DNA of 64,000 nt from Rhodoblastus sp. (GCF_019449565.1 NZ_JAGRPM010000040.1:29411-93410), one strand, 5' to 3'; shown: positions 26,319 to 35,978, numbered from the stretch's first letter. Numbers and translations are program-made. The notes: generated by a model from the sequence alone, not told the origin.

Positions 26319-28058
26319 TCAGTGGTGGACCGCGTCGAAATGGGCGACCACCGGCGCGTGGACGATTGGCGCATGATCCAGATGGACCGCCGAAACGTCG
26401 ATCGCGTGGCTCACGACATGCAGGTCCGCGCCGTGTTGCGGCGCCGGGTCGACGACGCCGCCGCCATGGACGGGCGGAGGCAGGTGCGGGTCGACCACCG
26501 GATGCAGCGTGCTGAGAGCGGCGGTCAGTCCGCTCGTCGGAATGCTGTGTCCGAAACTGCTGGCGTCGATGGAGACGCCAGGCGTGGCATGGATGGCCTG
26601 GCTCGCCGTCCCACTTGTCGAAGACGCCGTTCCGCCATCGTGGCCCGAAGACGACAGGCTATCGGCGAGGTGCGTCAACACATTGGCGACGCCGCGCAAC
26701 CCATCCTGGGCAAGATGGTTGACGGCGTCTCCCGCCGCCTGCCCGATCGTGGCGGCGGTATGGCCCGCTGAATCGGCCACGGCGCCAAGATCCTTGCCGA
26801 TTACGGCCGCGCCAGAGGCGATCGCCTTTCCGGCGTCGGCGATACCGCCGCCGATGTCGGTCGCGGCCTGGGCCAGGCCTTGTCCGAGGGCGCCGGTCGC
26901 CGCCACGACCCCGCCGGCGGCGGAACCAAGGTCGTGACCAACCGCGCCGAGGAGGTTGCCAATCGCGCCGAGATGCGACGCGACGCCGCTATCCTGCACG
27001 GCCGTCGTCACGCCATGGGCGATATCGCCGACCGCCGCCCCGACGCCGCTGACAACGCTCGCCGCGCCGTTGACGAGGCCGCCGGCGAGATCCTGTCCGG
27101 CGTGCTGGAAGCCGTCGAGGACCGCCCCGGTCGCCTGGCCGACAGCGGCCTGAACCGAGCCGGTCCCGTCCAGAGCGCCCGCCAGTCCGTTGAGCAGGCT
27201 GGCGCCGCCATGGAGGGCGCCGCTGGCGGCGTCATGAGCGGCTTCGACGGCGCCGTTCACGACGCTGCTGACTCCGCCAATTGCGGCATGCGCAAGGTCG
27301 CCCGCCGCCTGTCCGACGCCGGAGGCGATGTCGCCCACGACCCGTCCAATGTCGCCGACAGTATGGGAAACCGCGTTCGCGACATCGCCAGCAAATTGAC
27401 CGATGGCCGCGCCCGCCGTCTCCGCGCCGGCCACCGCGGTTCCGGCGCCGTTGACGATTGCGCCGGCGGCATGGGTGACCGCGTCGCCGATGGCGTTGGC
27501 GCCCTGCACGACCTCGTTGGCGGCGTTGGCGACGCCCCCTCCGAGAGCGGCGAGCCCTTGATTGACGGCGCCGCCCACGCTGCCATGGCCGTCGAGCGCG
27601 TCGGCGAGGCCGCTCGCGGCCGCCGCCGCGCCGTGCAAAGCGCCGCTGCCGATATCCTTGACAGCGCCGGCCACGTCCGCAACAGCCTCGGCGGCGCCTT
27701 GCGAGATCGCGGTCGCGGCGCCGGCCGCGCCGGAAATGACGCCGCTCGCGATCTGGGAGGCGCCCCTGATGACGCCTTCAACGACATGGGCGGTTTCGCC
27801 GGCCGCCTCGGAGACGGCGCTACCCGCGCCGGCGATCACGTGGCCGACGTCGCTGACGAGGCCCGACACGCCGGAGGCGATGTCATGCGCGGCCTCGCCG
27901 ACGGCGTGCGATGTGGCGGTCGCGGCGTCGCTAGCCGCGCCCGTGACCGCGTCGACCACGTCCTCGGCCGTATCGACCACGGCTTTGCCGGTGTCGCTGG
28001 CCGCCTGCGCGACGTCGCCGACAAAGCCAGCGATAGCTCCAAAGATGTCGTCTGCCAT
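26319..28058 (-). CDS. Long Ala/Gly/Val-rich repetitive protein, putative exported structural protein
   Basis: 579 aa, no recognised family. AGGAGAG lies 5 bases upstream of the ATG. Residues 1-480 are almost wholly Ala, Gly, Val, Asp, Ser, Ile and His in degenerate 11-residue-like units (ADVAGAVKDIGSGALHGAAA style). These suggest amphipathic helices, reminiscent of LEA or phasin-like segments. The C-terminal ~70 residues are different: Pro- and His-rich, ending DAVHH. There is no Sec signal, Cys or RTX motif. It is the last gene after the ABC, OmpA-like and pseudokinase genes on the same strand (187-bp gap), so it is a plausible substrate of that type I exporter. Confidence 0.7.
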   Translation of the reverse strand: MADDIFGAIAGFVGDVAQAASDTGKAVVDTAEDVVDAVTGAASDAATATSHAVGEAAHDIASGVSGLVSDVGHVIAGAGSAVSEAAGETAHVVEGVIRGASQIASGVISGAAGAATAISQGAAEAVADVAGAVKDIGSGALHGAAAAASGLADALDGHGSVGGAVNQGLAALGGGVANAANEVVQGANAIGDAVTHAAGAIVNGAGTAVAGAETAGAAIGQFAGDVANAVSHTVGDIGRVVGDIASGVGQAAGDLAHAAIGGVSSVVNGAVEAAHDAASGALHGGASLLNGLAGALDGTGSVQAAVGQATGAVLDGFQHAGQDLAGGLVNGAASVVSGVGAAVGDIAHGVTTAVQDSGVASHLGAIGNLLGAVGHDLGSAAGGVVAATGALGQGLAQAATDIGGGIADAGKAIASGAAVIGKDLGAVADSAGHTAATIGQAAGDAVNHLAQDGLRGVANVLTHLADSLSSSGHDGGTASSTSGTASQAIHATPGVSIDASSFGHSIPTSGLTAALSTLHPVVDPHLPPPVHGGGVVDPAPQHGADLHVVSHAIDVSAVHLDHAPIVHAPVVAHFDAVHH

Positions 28059-28244
28059 TTTACTCTCCTGTTCGCGTGGGCCCTCTGGGCCGGGTTGCTT
28101 CCGATCACGGGCCGGGACGATCGCCCTTCGCCGTGATCAGGACCATGCGCTTCAGGAGAGCTGACGGCTGTTCCCCAGGGAACGCCCATTGTCGATTGAG
28201 CGGCGCCTCTGCGAAATCTCGCTTCGATTTTGGCGCTTGCCGGT

Positions 28245-30386
28245 CTAACGGGCGAGTTCGCGGACCAGGCGGAAGCCCACGATCTGATCGCGCGCGGCGG
28301 GCGGACCCGCGACACGGGCGGCAGGACGCAGGCGCGCGGGGGGGTCGCTCCATGAACCGCCGCGCAGAATCCGGTTGGCTTCCGGCGCGCAACCGGCAGG
28401 TCCGCCGCGCGCCGCATGCGACAGGCTGTCGGAAGCGCAATCGGACGTCCATTCCCAGACATTGCCGAGCATGTCGCGCAGGCCGAAGCCGTTCGGACGA
28501 AAACTGCCGACCGGCGCCGTCCACGCGAAACCGTCGCGACAGGGCGCGACGACCCAATCCGCGTTGCGTTCATGTGCGGTCGCATCGGCGCCGTTGGCGT
28601 AGGCGCAGAGGTCTTCGACGCCGTCGCCGAAAAAATACCGCGCGCGGATGCTTGCGCCGCCCCGAGCCGCATATTCCCATTCGGCCTCGCTGGGCAGCCG
28701 GTATCGGACGCCAGCGCGATTCGAGAGCCATTCGGCGTAAGCGCGCGCGTCTTCATAGTTGACGCAGACCACGGGATGGCGGTCGTCTTGCGGAAATCCC
28801 GGATCTCGCCAGGACAAAGCGGGATCGAGCTTGAGCGCGCCGCTGCGGCCGAAGCAGCCGCCATCAGCGGAGCGTCGCGTATCTGCGGCGAAGGCGGCGT
28901 ATTCGCCGCGGGTGATTTCGCTCCGGCTGACGGCGAAAGGCGCCGCTATCTTGATCGCGACAGGAGACCCGCCTGATCCCGGCGTGTCGTCTTCGTCATC
29001 GTTACGCCCGGGCTCATTGCTTGCAGAGCCCATCAAGAATTCACCCGCCGGAATTAGAACGAGTTCCGGGCATTCGGCGCAATCACGGAAGATTTCTCCT
29101 TCTCCTGGCTTCAGCCAGACGGGCGCCGCGCCGCCCCGCGCCAGAATATAGCCGAGACTTTCGAGACGCGCCTTGGCCGGCTGGCTTGCCGGCGTTCCCT
29201 CCTTCGCCAGCGCCACCAACGCGTCCCGATCGGTCATGGAGGCAACTTCTGGCAGGCGGTCCGGCGCATCCTTGCGGGGTTCAGGCGGCGCTTTCGCCTC
29301 CGGTTTTTCGATTGAGTCCGCCTTGGGTGGCAAGGAAGGAAGCTTCGGATCTTCGGCCCGCCTCATCGGCGAAGCGGGCGCCTCCGGAGCAGTCTCGCCG
29401 GAGCGCAGCGCCAATTCCGGTGGCCCGCCTCGGGCCCGTCGCGCCATTTCCCGCCAGGGCGGTGAAAAATCGAGCGCATAGAGACCACCAAGAAGGAGGA
29501 TTGCGAGCGCCGCCAGCGCGCCCCATGTTGCCGTTCCGCGGCTTCGTTGAATGCGCGGCTGCGGCGGAGGCTTGACCGTGGCGCCGGGAGTGGCGGCGCT
29601 CGGCGCGCGCCGCGGGTCCGACGAGAAATCGAACAACAAAGCGGCGAGTGCGCGGACGCTGGGCGGACGATCCGAAGGATTTGGGGAAAGCGCGATGGCG
29701 AGCGCCTGAAGCGCTTCGGGTCGGATGTCGGAGCCGGCCGCCGCGACTGGCGCGGGCAAGCCGCCGGCGTTCGGTGGAGGGCCGCCGCTGATCAGCGCGG
29801 TTAGCGTCGCAGCACAGCTGAAGACGTCCGAACGCTCACCCGCCGGAGTCGACCAACCGGCCGCGATCTCCGGCGGGGAGAAAGCGTCGGCTTCCGCGTC
29901 GTCGCCGAACGGCGCGCCGAAAGGAGCCAATGTCGCATGGCCGTCCGCGCCAATCGTGATCGCGCCGGGCGTAATGCGGAGGTGAAGCGCGCCGGCGCCG
30001 TGAAGCGCGGAAACCGTTTCGAGCAATTGGCCGGCGATCTTGTCGAATTCCGCAGCGGTCGGCGCGCGGCCGAGCGCGCGCCGCCATGCCCAAAGGTCGA
30101 CGCCCGACGGGGCGTCGCAGACCGCGACAGCACCGTCGCCTTCGAGCAGAATTTCCCGCACTGAAGCAATGCTGGCGCGGCTCAGCGCCGTGATCCGCTT
30201 CGCCCTGGCGAGAAATTCGTCTGTGGCGGCGGGCTCCGGATCCGCGCAGACCGCGAGCTGAACGGAATCGCCCGAGACGATTTCAACCGCCTCACAGAGG
30301 AGGACGCCTCCCGCCCTTCTCGGTTCTCCCGAGATCCGGAATCGGCCTGCGACCACGTCGCCCGGGGAAAGCGTTTGATCCCCCAT
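28245..30386 (-). CDS. Pseudokinase fused through a membrane helix to an FGE-sulfatase-like domain
   Basis: 713 aa; ATG 30386 follows GGGAG. Residues about 10-260 have a kinase-like fold. The catalytic loop reads HLRITPGAIT instead of HRDxKPxN, and the metal-loop region reads APFGAP, so it is a pseudokinase. A Pro-rich stretch and one membrane helix (about 290-312, ALAALAILLLGGLYAL) follow. The C-terminal ~250 residues are an SUMF1/FGE-type domain: LIPAGEFLMGS, RLPSEAEWEYAARGG, MLGNVWEWTSD, ILRGGSW. The two catalytic Cys that follow GGS in true formylglycine enzymes are absent (SDPPARLRP), so it should not make formylglycine. It lies in a same-strand run with the OmpA-like and ABC genes. Confidence 0.85.
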   Translation of the reverse strand: MGDQTLSPGDVVAGRFRISGEPRRAGGVLLCEAVEIVSGDSVQLAVCADPEPAATDEFLARAKRITALSRASIASVREILLEGDGAVAVCDAPSGVDLWAWRRALGRAPTAAEFDKIAGQLLETVSALHGAGALHLRITPGAITIGADGHATLAPFGAPFGDDAEADAFSPPEIAAGWSTPAGERSDVFSCAATLTALISGGPPPNAGGLPAPVAAAGSDIRPEALQALAIALSPNPSDRPPSVRALAALLFDFSSDPRRAPSAATPGATVKPPPQPRIQRSRGTATWGALAALAILLLGGLYALDFSPPWREMARRARGGPPELALRSGETAPEAPASPMRRAEDPKLPSLPPKADSIEKPEAKAPPEPRKDAPDRLPEVASMTDRDALVALAKEGTPASQPAKARLESLGYILARGGAAPVWLKPGEGEIFRDCAECPELVLIPAGEFLMGSASNEPGRNDDEDDTPGSGGSPVAIKIAAPFAVSRSEITRGEYAAFAADTRRSADGGCFGRSGALKLDPALSWRDPGFPQDDRHPVVCVNYEDARAYAEWLSNRAGVRYRLPSEAEWEYAARGGASIRARYFFGDGVEDLCAYANGADATAHERNADWVVAPCRDGFAWTAPVGSFRPNGFGLRDMLGNVWEWTSDCASDSLSHAARGGPAGCAPEANRILRGGSWSDPPARLRPAARVAGPPAARDQIVGFRLVRELAR

Positions 30387-30406
30387 TTCAAACGCTCCCT
30401 TGGCGT

Positions 30407-31699
30407 TCAGCGCATTCCCTGCCTGTTCGGGCTTGCTCCCGGCTCGCCGCACTTCACGACGAGCAATTCCACGCGGCGATCGAGGGCGTCGCTCGCATCG
30501 TCGCGGCCTGTTCCGACGATCGGCTCCGACGAACCCGCGCCCCGCGCGATCATGAGCTTGGAAAGCCCGCGATCGCGCCGGGCGAGCTGGTCACGCACAA
30601 ATTCCGCGCGCCGCAGCGACAATCGTTCGTTGAGGGCGGGCGGGCCTGTCGGACTCGTATGGCCGACGATTTCCAGACAAGTCGCCTTTGCCGACGATTT
30701 CCGCGCAATCGCGTCCAGCCATTGCGGATATGCGCGCGCCTCGCGAACATAGGCGAAGGACGCGGCATTGACGCGGAAAAGGAACTTCACGGCGAGCCGG
30801 TCGGAATCCAGCCCGAAATCGACGAGTTGACTGAAAGCCGCATCCGCTGCGCCGCGATCGCCGAGGCGCATATTGACGAGATAGAGCCCATTCAGCGTGC
30901 GCAACTGTCGCCCGCCAGGCAGATCGGCAGCCTCGTCATATAATTGCCGGGCGCGGCGGAATTGGCGCGCATTATAGGCGTCCTCCGCCTGGGCGAGCGC
31001 CGCCGACGCCGACAATTGATCGGCGTATGCCGAATTCAGCGCATCGCCCGGCTTGGCCTTACGGCAGGTTTGAATATAGCCCTGTACGGCGGCGTCCGCC
31101 GTCCAGACTGGCGCTTCGGCATAGGCGGCGAAGGGCGTCGGATCGACGGCGCCGCCCAACGCGCGAGCCACGCCCCGACCTAAGACCTTGCCTGTGGACA
31201 GATCGGCGGCGGTGAACCACAGCGCATAGACCGGAGACTGCGGCGGCGAGACGGAGCCGGCCGCAGTCTGCGGGGGCGGCGGGGCGGAGACCTGACCGGC
31301 TCCGGCCAGCGCTGCGATCGCGCCCATCAGCAGGATGGGACGCCGCGCCAATGTCTCCGTGTTGAATGGAACAATCCGAACGAAGGCAAACTCCTTCGCC
31401 GCGAGCGCGGCGATCCTCTCGCCCATGCGCCGCGTCGCGACCGAGCGTGCGCCTGTCGCGCCATCGACGAGCGGATCGATCACGACTTCGACGGACTTCC
31501 CCTGGGGCGGTCGCGGCAGGGACGTGAGAACGGCGCGGGCGGCGACGTCGACGGCTTCGTCGAAGGGCACAGGCGTCGGGACTTTCGCAACCTGTTGCGG
31601 CGCGTCCTCGGCGAATGCAGGCGGAATTGCGGAAGGCGGGAACAAGCCGCAGCCGACCAATGACGCGAGGGCGAAGAGCGAGGTTCGAACAATGTTCAT
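30407..31699 (-). CDS. OmpA-like outer-membrane/peptidoglycan protein with signal peptide
   Basis: 430 aa. A signal peptide (SLFALASLVGCGLFPPSAIP) and a FlgO-like beta/alpha region (about 45-190; VEVVIDPLVDGATGARSV) come first. Helical TPR-like residues follow (about 225-300). The C-terminal OmpA_C-type domain has CLEIVGHTSPTGP and LNERLSLRRAEFVRDQL, and binds peptidoglycan in the family. The start ATG overlaps the stop of the ABC exporter gene (ATGA), so both are translated from one message. In this setting it may anchor or assist the type I exporter at the cell wall. Confidence 0.85.
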   Translation of the reverse strand: MNIVRTSLFALASLVGCGLFPPSAIPPAFAEDAPQQVAKVPTPVPFDEAVDVAARAVLTSLPRPPQGKSVEVVIDPLVDGATGARSVATRRMGERIAALAAKEFAFVRIVPFNTETLARRPILLMGAIAALAGAGQVSAPPPPQTAAGSVSPPQSPVYALWFTAADLSTGKVLGRGVARALGGAVDPTPFAAYAEAPVWTADAAVQGYIQTCRKAKPGDALNSAYADQLSASAALAQAEDAYNARQFRRARQLYDEAADLPGGRQLRTLNGLYLVNMRLGDRGAADAAFSQLVDFGLDSDRLAVKFLFRVNAASFAYVREARAYPQWLDAIARKSSAKATCLEIVGHTSPTGPPALNERLSLRRAEFVRDQLARRDRGLSKLMIARGAGSSEPIVGTGRDDASDALDRRVELLVVKCGEPGASPNRQGMR

Positions 31700-33411
31700 G
31701 ACTGCGCTCCCGCATCAGCGACAACAGCAACCCGATTGCCTCGGACCTTGGCGAGAACCTCGTTCCGCTTGCCGAACGCCAGGGCCTGCCCAAAGGACAT
31801 GACGAGCAGCTTGTCGACCATCGACAGGACCGCAGGGCGATGCGTCACGATAATGAATGTCTTGCCGGAATTTTTCAACGACGACAAAGCTTCGCCCAGA
31901 GCTTTCTCGCCTTCCTCGTCGAGATTCGAGTCGGGCTCGTCGAGCAGGACAAGGCTCGGATCGCCGAAGAGCGCGCGGGCGAGCGCGATGCGCTGGCGCA
32001 TGCCTCCCGCGAGACCGACGCCGCCATCGCCAAGCTGGGTGTTATAGCCGAGCGGCAGCCGCAGAATAGCGTCATGGGCGCCCGCGAGCTGGGCCGCCGC
32101 GAACACTTTCTGCTCATCCACTTCGCCCATGCGAGCGATGTTCTCGGCGACGGTCCCGGCGAATAGTTCGATTGTCTGCGGAACATAGCCGATATGCCTA
32201 CCAAGCCGCTGCTTGTCCCATTGGGCGTAATCGGCGTCGTCGATACGAATGACGCCGTCGCCCGGCGCCCACACGCCGGCGAGAGCGCGCAACAGGCTGG
32301 ATTTGCCGCTTCCCGAGGCGCCGACCACGGCAAGGCTCTCGCCGGCCTCGAGCGACAGGCTCAAATATTTGACTGACGGCTTGACGGCGAAGGGCGGCCA
32401 GATCACGACGCTGTTCACCTCGAGCTTGCCCTTGGGCCGCGGCAGTTCAAGCGCGGCGGCGGAGTCGGGAAAGGCTTCGAACAGCGCCTGCAAACGCTGA
32501 TAGGCCGCGCGGCAGCCGATGATCCGCTTCCAATTGCCGACGACCATCTCGACCGGAGCAAGGGCGCGCCCCATCACAATCGACGCCGCCAACATGGCCC
32601 CGGGCGAAATCTCGCCATCGACGGCGAGCCAGGCGCCGCAAAACAGCAGCGCGGTCTGGACGGCGACGCGCGCGAATTTGCTGACGGCGTTGATCGTGGC
32701 GCTGGTCTCGTGGCCGCTGGCGGCTTCGGCGTTGGCCGCGGCCTGCAGGTCCGCCCAACGGCCGCGCAGAGAATCGCCCATGCCGAGCCCGAAGACGATT
32801 TCGCCGTTGCGCAGGGTGGACGCCGCCATGCCTTGCGCCTCGATGGACAGGCGTGAGGCCTCCAGGACGCTGCGCTTCGTGAACAGGTCCGAAGCCCAGG
32901 CGAGGAGAAACAGCGAGACGCCGCCGATGAGCGCGACCGAGCCGAGCAAAGGATGGAGCATGAAACACATGCCGATATAGATCGGCGTCCAGGGCAGGTC
33001 GCAGAGCGTTGTGGCGACGCCCCCCGCGACGCTCTCGCGAAACAGGTCGGCGTCGCGGATCATCTGCTGGCCGAAACGATGGCGGGGCGAGAGCTGCGCC
33101 CGCATCAACGTCTCGAACAAAGGTTCCCGGAGGATCTCGTCGAAATCCACCGACGCCCGCACCAGAACGCCGGCGCGGGCGTATTCCAGCAGACCGTAAA
33201 GCGCCAGGAAGGCGAACACGATGAGGGTCAGCATGACGAGCGTTCCGATATTCCGGCTGCTCAGAACCCGATCGTAGATCTGCATCGAATAGATCGGCGA
33301 CACCAGCATGCTGGCGTTGATGAACAGGCTCAGCACGAAGGTGGCGCCGAGGGCCGGAACACAGGCGCGGGTGGCGATCGAAAGGGCGGTGGGCGATTTG
33401 GCCTGGCTCAT
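31696..33411 (-). CDS. Type I secretion ABC permease/ATPase, second system
   Basis: 571 aa from ATG 33411, which has GGGAG 6 bases upstream; a 30-residue longer frame exists. The N-terminal ABC exporter membrane domain (GATFVLSLFINASMLVSPIY) is followed by an ATPase with Walker A GASGSGKSS, signature LAGGMRQRIALARALF (LSGGQ variant), Walker B LVLLDEPDSNLD and switch His in IVTHRP. There is no C39 leader peptidase domain. The HlyD partner starts 150 bp away on the other strand, so the two probably share a divergent promoter region. Confidence 0.92.
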   Translation of the reverse strand: MSQAKSPTALSIATRACVPALGATFVLSLFINASMLVSPIYSMQIYDRVLSSRNIGTLVMLTLIVFAFLALYGLLEYARAGVLVRASVDFDEILREPLFETLMRAQLSPRHRFGQQMIRDADLFRESVAGGVATTLCDLPWTPIYIGMCFMLHPLLGSVALIGGVSLFLLAWASDLFTKRSVLEASRLSIEAQGMAASTLRNGEIVFGLGMGDSLRGRWADLQAAANAEAASGHETSATINAVSKFARVAVQTALLFCGAWLAVDGEISPGAMLAASIVMGRALAPVEMVVGNWKRIIGCRAAYQRLQALFEAFPDSAAALELPRPKGKLEVNSVVIWPPFAVKPSVKYLSLSLEAGESLAVVGASGSGKSSLLRALAGVWAPGDGVIRIDDADYAQWDKQRLGRHIGYVPQTIELFAGTVAENIARMGEVDEQKVFAAAQLAGAHDAILRLPLGYNTQLGDGGVGLAGGMRQRIALARALFGDPSLVLLDEPDSNLDEEGEKALGEALSSLKNSGKTFIIVTHRPAVLSMVDKLLVMSFGQALAFGKRNEVLAKVRGNRVAVVADAGAQS

Positions 33412-33561
33412 GACGGGCTCCCTTAAACTGTCGCGATGCTCCGCGACGTCTTCGCCAGAGTGGCGCCACAACGGCGACGACGCCTGTTCCCGCCGGAACA
33501 TGCAGGGCGCCCAATCCCGCGCTTAATTGGGCGTCGTCGATCCCCGCCACAGGAGGCCCAT

Positions 33562-34881
33562 ATGACTGTGATGACATGCAGTGAACGTTCCGTCAGGACG
33601 AAGCGGCCCAGTTACGCGCCCTACGCCCGCGTCGGTTATGTCTCGATCGCCACCGTCGCCGGCCTGTTTGGCCTCTGGGCTGCGTCAGCGCCGATCGACA
33701 GCGCGGCAATCGCTCCGGCCAAGGTATCGGTCGAAAGCGAACGCAAGCCGATACAACATCTCGAAGGCGGCATCATTCGCGAGATCGCCGTGCGCGAGGC
33801 GCAGACCGTCAACGAAGGCGACGTTTTGTTCCGACTCGCGCCGATTTCCGCCCGCGCGGACAGCGAAAGGACGCGCCTCCAGTATGACGCCGTCCGCGCA
33901 CAGCAAGCGCGACTGACGGCGGAGCGCGACGGCGCCGCGGCTATCAGCTTCCCGGCCGCCCTTATCGCTCGGCAAGTGGAGCCCGAAGTTGAGCGCTTGC
34001 TGTCCGACGAACGCCGCCAGTTTGATGACCGCTTGCGCCTGCGCCTGAGCGACGAGGCGATCTACAAAGCGAGAATCAACCAGACGCTGGAGGACATGAA
34101 CGGTCGCCGAATCCGCGCCGAAGCCACCGGCGCGCAATTGGAGAGTTTCGCCGCGGAAATGGCGGCCGTCGCGCCGCTGGTGGACAAGGGCTTTTTCGCC
34201 CGCAACAAATTTCGCGCGATGGAGCGCGAAAAGAGCCGGCTTGAAGGCGATCTCGGCGCCGGCAAAGGGGAAATGGCGCGGCTCGAACAATCCGTGGCGG
34301 AGACCCGCTTGCAAATGGAGCAGGCGCGCCAGCGCGTCCAGGAGCAGATCGCCCAGCAGTTGGCCGAAACGCGGGCGCGAGAGGCGGATTTACGCGAAAA
34401 ACTCGCTGTCGCCGACGATGTCCTGAACCGACTCGAAGTGCGGGCTTCACGAACGGGCGTCGTACAAAACCTGAAGGTTTTCGCGGCGGGCGCCGTAGTG
34501 CGTCCAGGCGAGACGCTCGCCGAGATTGTGCCGACCGGCGACAGCCTGATCCTCTCCGCGCGCGTGTCGACGAACGATATTCAATCCATTGCGCCAGGAC
34601 AAAAGGCCGAGGTCCGCTTTCCCGCCTTCAAAAAAGCCGCGCCGATCTTCGGCAAAGTCGAAAGCGTTTCGGCCGACACGCTGATCGATGAAAACACGCG
34701 TCAGCCCTATTACGCGGCGCGGGTGCGCATCGACTTTCACGACCTGCCGCAAAACATCGCGACGACCCTCGTTCCAGGCATGCCCGCCGACGTCCTGATC
34801 GCAACCGGCGAGCGGACGTCCTTGCAATATCTGCTTGCGCCGGTGCGGGGTGCGCTTTCCAAGAGCATGCGCGAGCGTTGA
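33562..34881 (+). CDS. HlyD-family type I secretion periplasmic adaptor, second system
   Basis: 439 aa. AGGAGG at 33551-33556 fixes the start at ATG 33562. One membrane helix (VGYVSIATVAGLFGLWAA) precedes the lipoyl half-motif QHLEGGIIREIAVREAQ. A coiled coil covers about 95-295, followed by beta-barrel parts (ARVSTNDIQSIAPGQKAEV). It is the same length as the adaptor at 12.3 kb but clearly divergent. It pairs with the divergent ABC gene. The candidate RiPP cluster begins 1.1 kb downstream in the same direction. Confidence 0.92.
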   Translation: MTVMTCSERSVRTKRPSYAPYARVGYVSIATVAGLFGLWAASAPIDSAAIAPAKVSVESERKPIQHLEGGIIREIAVREAQTVNEGDVLFRLAPISARADSERTRLQYDAVRAQQARLTAERDGAAAISFPAALIARQVEPEVERLLSDERRQFDDRLRLRLSDEAIYKARINQTLEDMNGRRIRAEATGAQLESFAAEMAAVAPLVDKGFFARNKFRAMEREKSRLEGDLGAGKGEMARLEQSVAETRLQMEQARQRVQEQIAQQLAETRAREADLREKLAVADDVLNRLEVRASRTGVVQNLKVFAAGAVVRPGETLAEIVPTGDSLILSARVSTNDIQSIAPGQKAEVRFPAFKKAAPIFGKVESVSADTLIDENTRQPYYAARVRIDFHDLPQNIATTLVPGMPADVLIATGERTSLQYLLAPVRGALSKSMRER

Positions 34882-35186
34882 TTGGCGCCCTGTCGATGCG
34901 CAGGACGACTCATCGGGTTTCTGTCAGTTCGAACGGCAGGCGAGGATGAAATCGACCGCCCCTCTGTCGCCCTAATGACGGGGCCGCGCACAGCGAGGGG
35001 ATTCGCAATTGTCGCAGGGATCTACTTCATTTTCGCCAGCTTGAGAACGAGGATTGATCTGGGCGAATCCGGTTAGCGTCCATGGCACTATATATGGCGC
35101 CAGACTCGAACGCTTGGCCCAGTCAACATTGCCTCGGCAATGACGTCATTCGGCGGCTTGCGACCATAGACGGAAGGTCTGCTTCG

Positions 35187-35415
35187 GGACCGATTCTGTT
35201 GAAAAACTCGAAAAATTGGGCACCTCAAAAATCCCGCCAAATACGATGGCGACCGACTCTTCGCATTCAATGGCGTCTAGAAATGGATGCGGTGGTTTTC
35301 AGCGGATTTTTCGTCAAACCTACTGGTCCCCCGCATCTTTTTTATACTGGCCGGCTCAACGGGGCTGCAAATTGAGATGAGCGGCCAAAAAAGAGTTTTT
35401 CAACAGAATCGGACC
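35187..35415. mobile_element. MITE-like element with perfect 23-bp terminal inverted repeats
   Basis: The left end (35187-35209, beginning GGACCGATTCTGTTG) is the exact reverse complement of the right end (35393-35415). The 229-bp element has no gene. Ends of this TTCTGTTGAAAAACTC type resemble those of some proteobacterial insertion sequences, so it may be a non-autonomous derivative. No clear target duplication is visible. Confidence 0.75.
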
Positions 35416-35639
35416 GAGAACGGTCCAAGACGCGACGGCAAAGTTGCGCGAGTTGTCTTTCTGCACAGACACAATGCCAGGCGATTTAGGGAAGCTGTGT
35501 ATTGAGAACAGAACTGCACAAGTGCGGGTTAGTTGCCCGGACCGCATCGGACGCACAATGGCTTTGCCATGTGGCCGGCCGCGAAGAAATTCAGGTTCGC
35601 CAGGAAAGTCGACGCAGCTTTGGACGGCTTCATGCCAAA

Positions 35640-35930
35640 ATGCATACTTTTATTATAAAATAGTATTAATTTCAATTTATTCACATATTTTCTAGTAAAT
35701 TGTCAGTTTTATTTAATATTTATTTTAAAAATTACACATATAACAATTATATTAATCGCATATCACAAACTATTTATTTACAATTTTATGTTTGACGTGC
35801 TTTATCGTTGACTAACATCGTATCATTATGCGAGTTTTGCTTGCTTAATGGCCGCGATATAATCAAAAATTAATTATTTGTATTTCATCGCGACTAAGAA
35901 GAAGATTCATCGTTTCATGCAGCGAATTGC
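35640..35930. promoter_or_regulatory. AT-rich island upstream of the candidate RiPP precursor
   Basis: About 290 bases composed largely of A and T (for example TTTAATATTTATTTTAAAAA near 35710), in a window that is otherwise GC-rich. It ends some 50 bases before the precursor ATG. Such tracts commonly hold promoters and bind xenogeneic silencers (MucR/Ros or H-NS-like). No specific operator can be assigned. Confidence 0.6.
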
Positions 35931-35978
35931 CCAACGCAAGCTGCGCGAGACAGCTTCAACGAGCGGAGGAACCGAATA

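Larger units (their letters stand above)
34882..35978. other. 1.1-kb gene-free region before the peptide gene
   Basis: No supported gene. It holds a MITE-like element at 35187-35415, unassigned sequence at 35416-35640 and an AT-rich block at 35640-35930. Confidence 0.7.

Noticed and set aside
26880..28136. Plus-strand 418-codon frame opposite the Ala/Gly repeat protein
   Set aside because: Arg/Asp/Gly-rich complement of the biased GC-rich repeat; no ribosome-binding site or family pattern.
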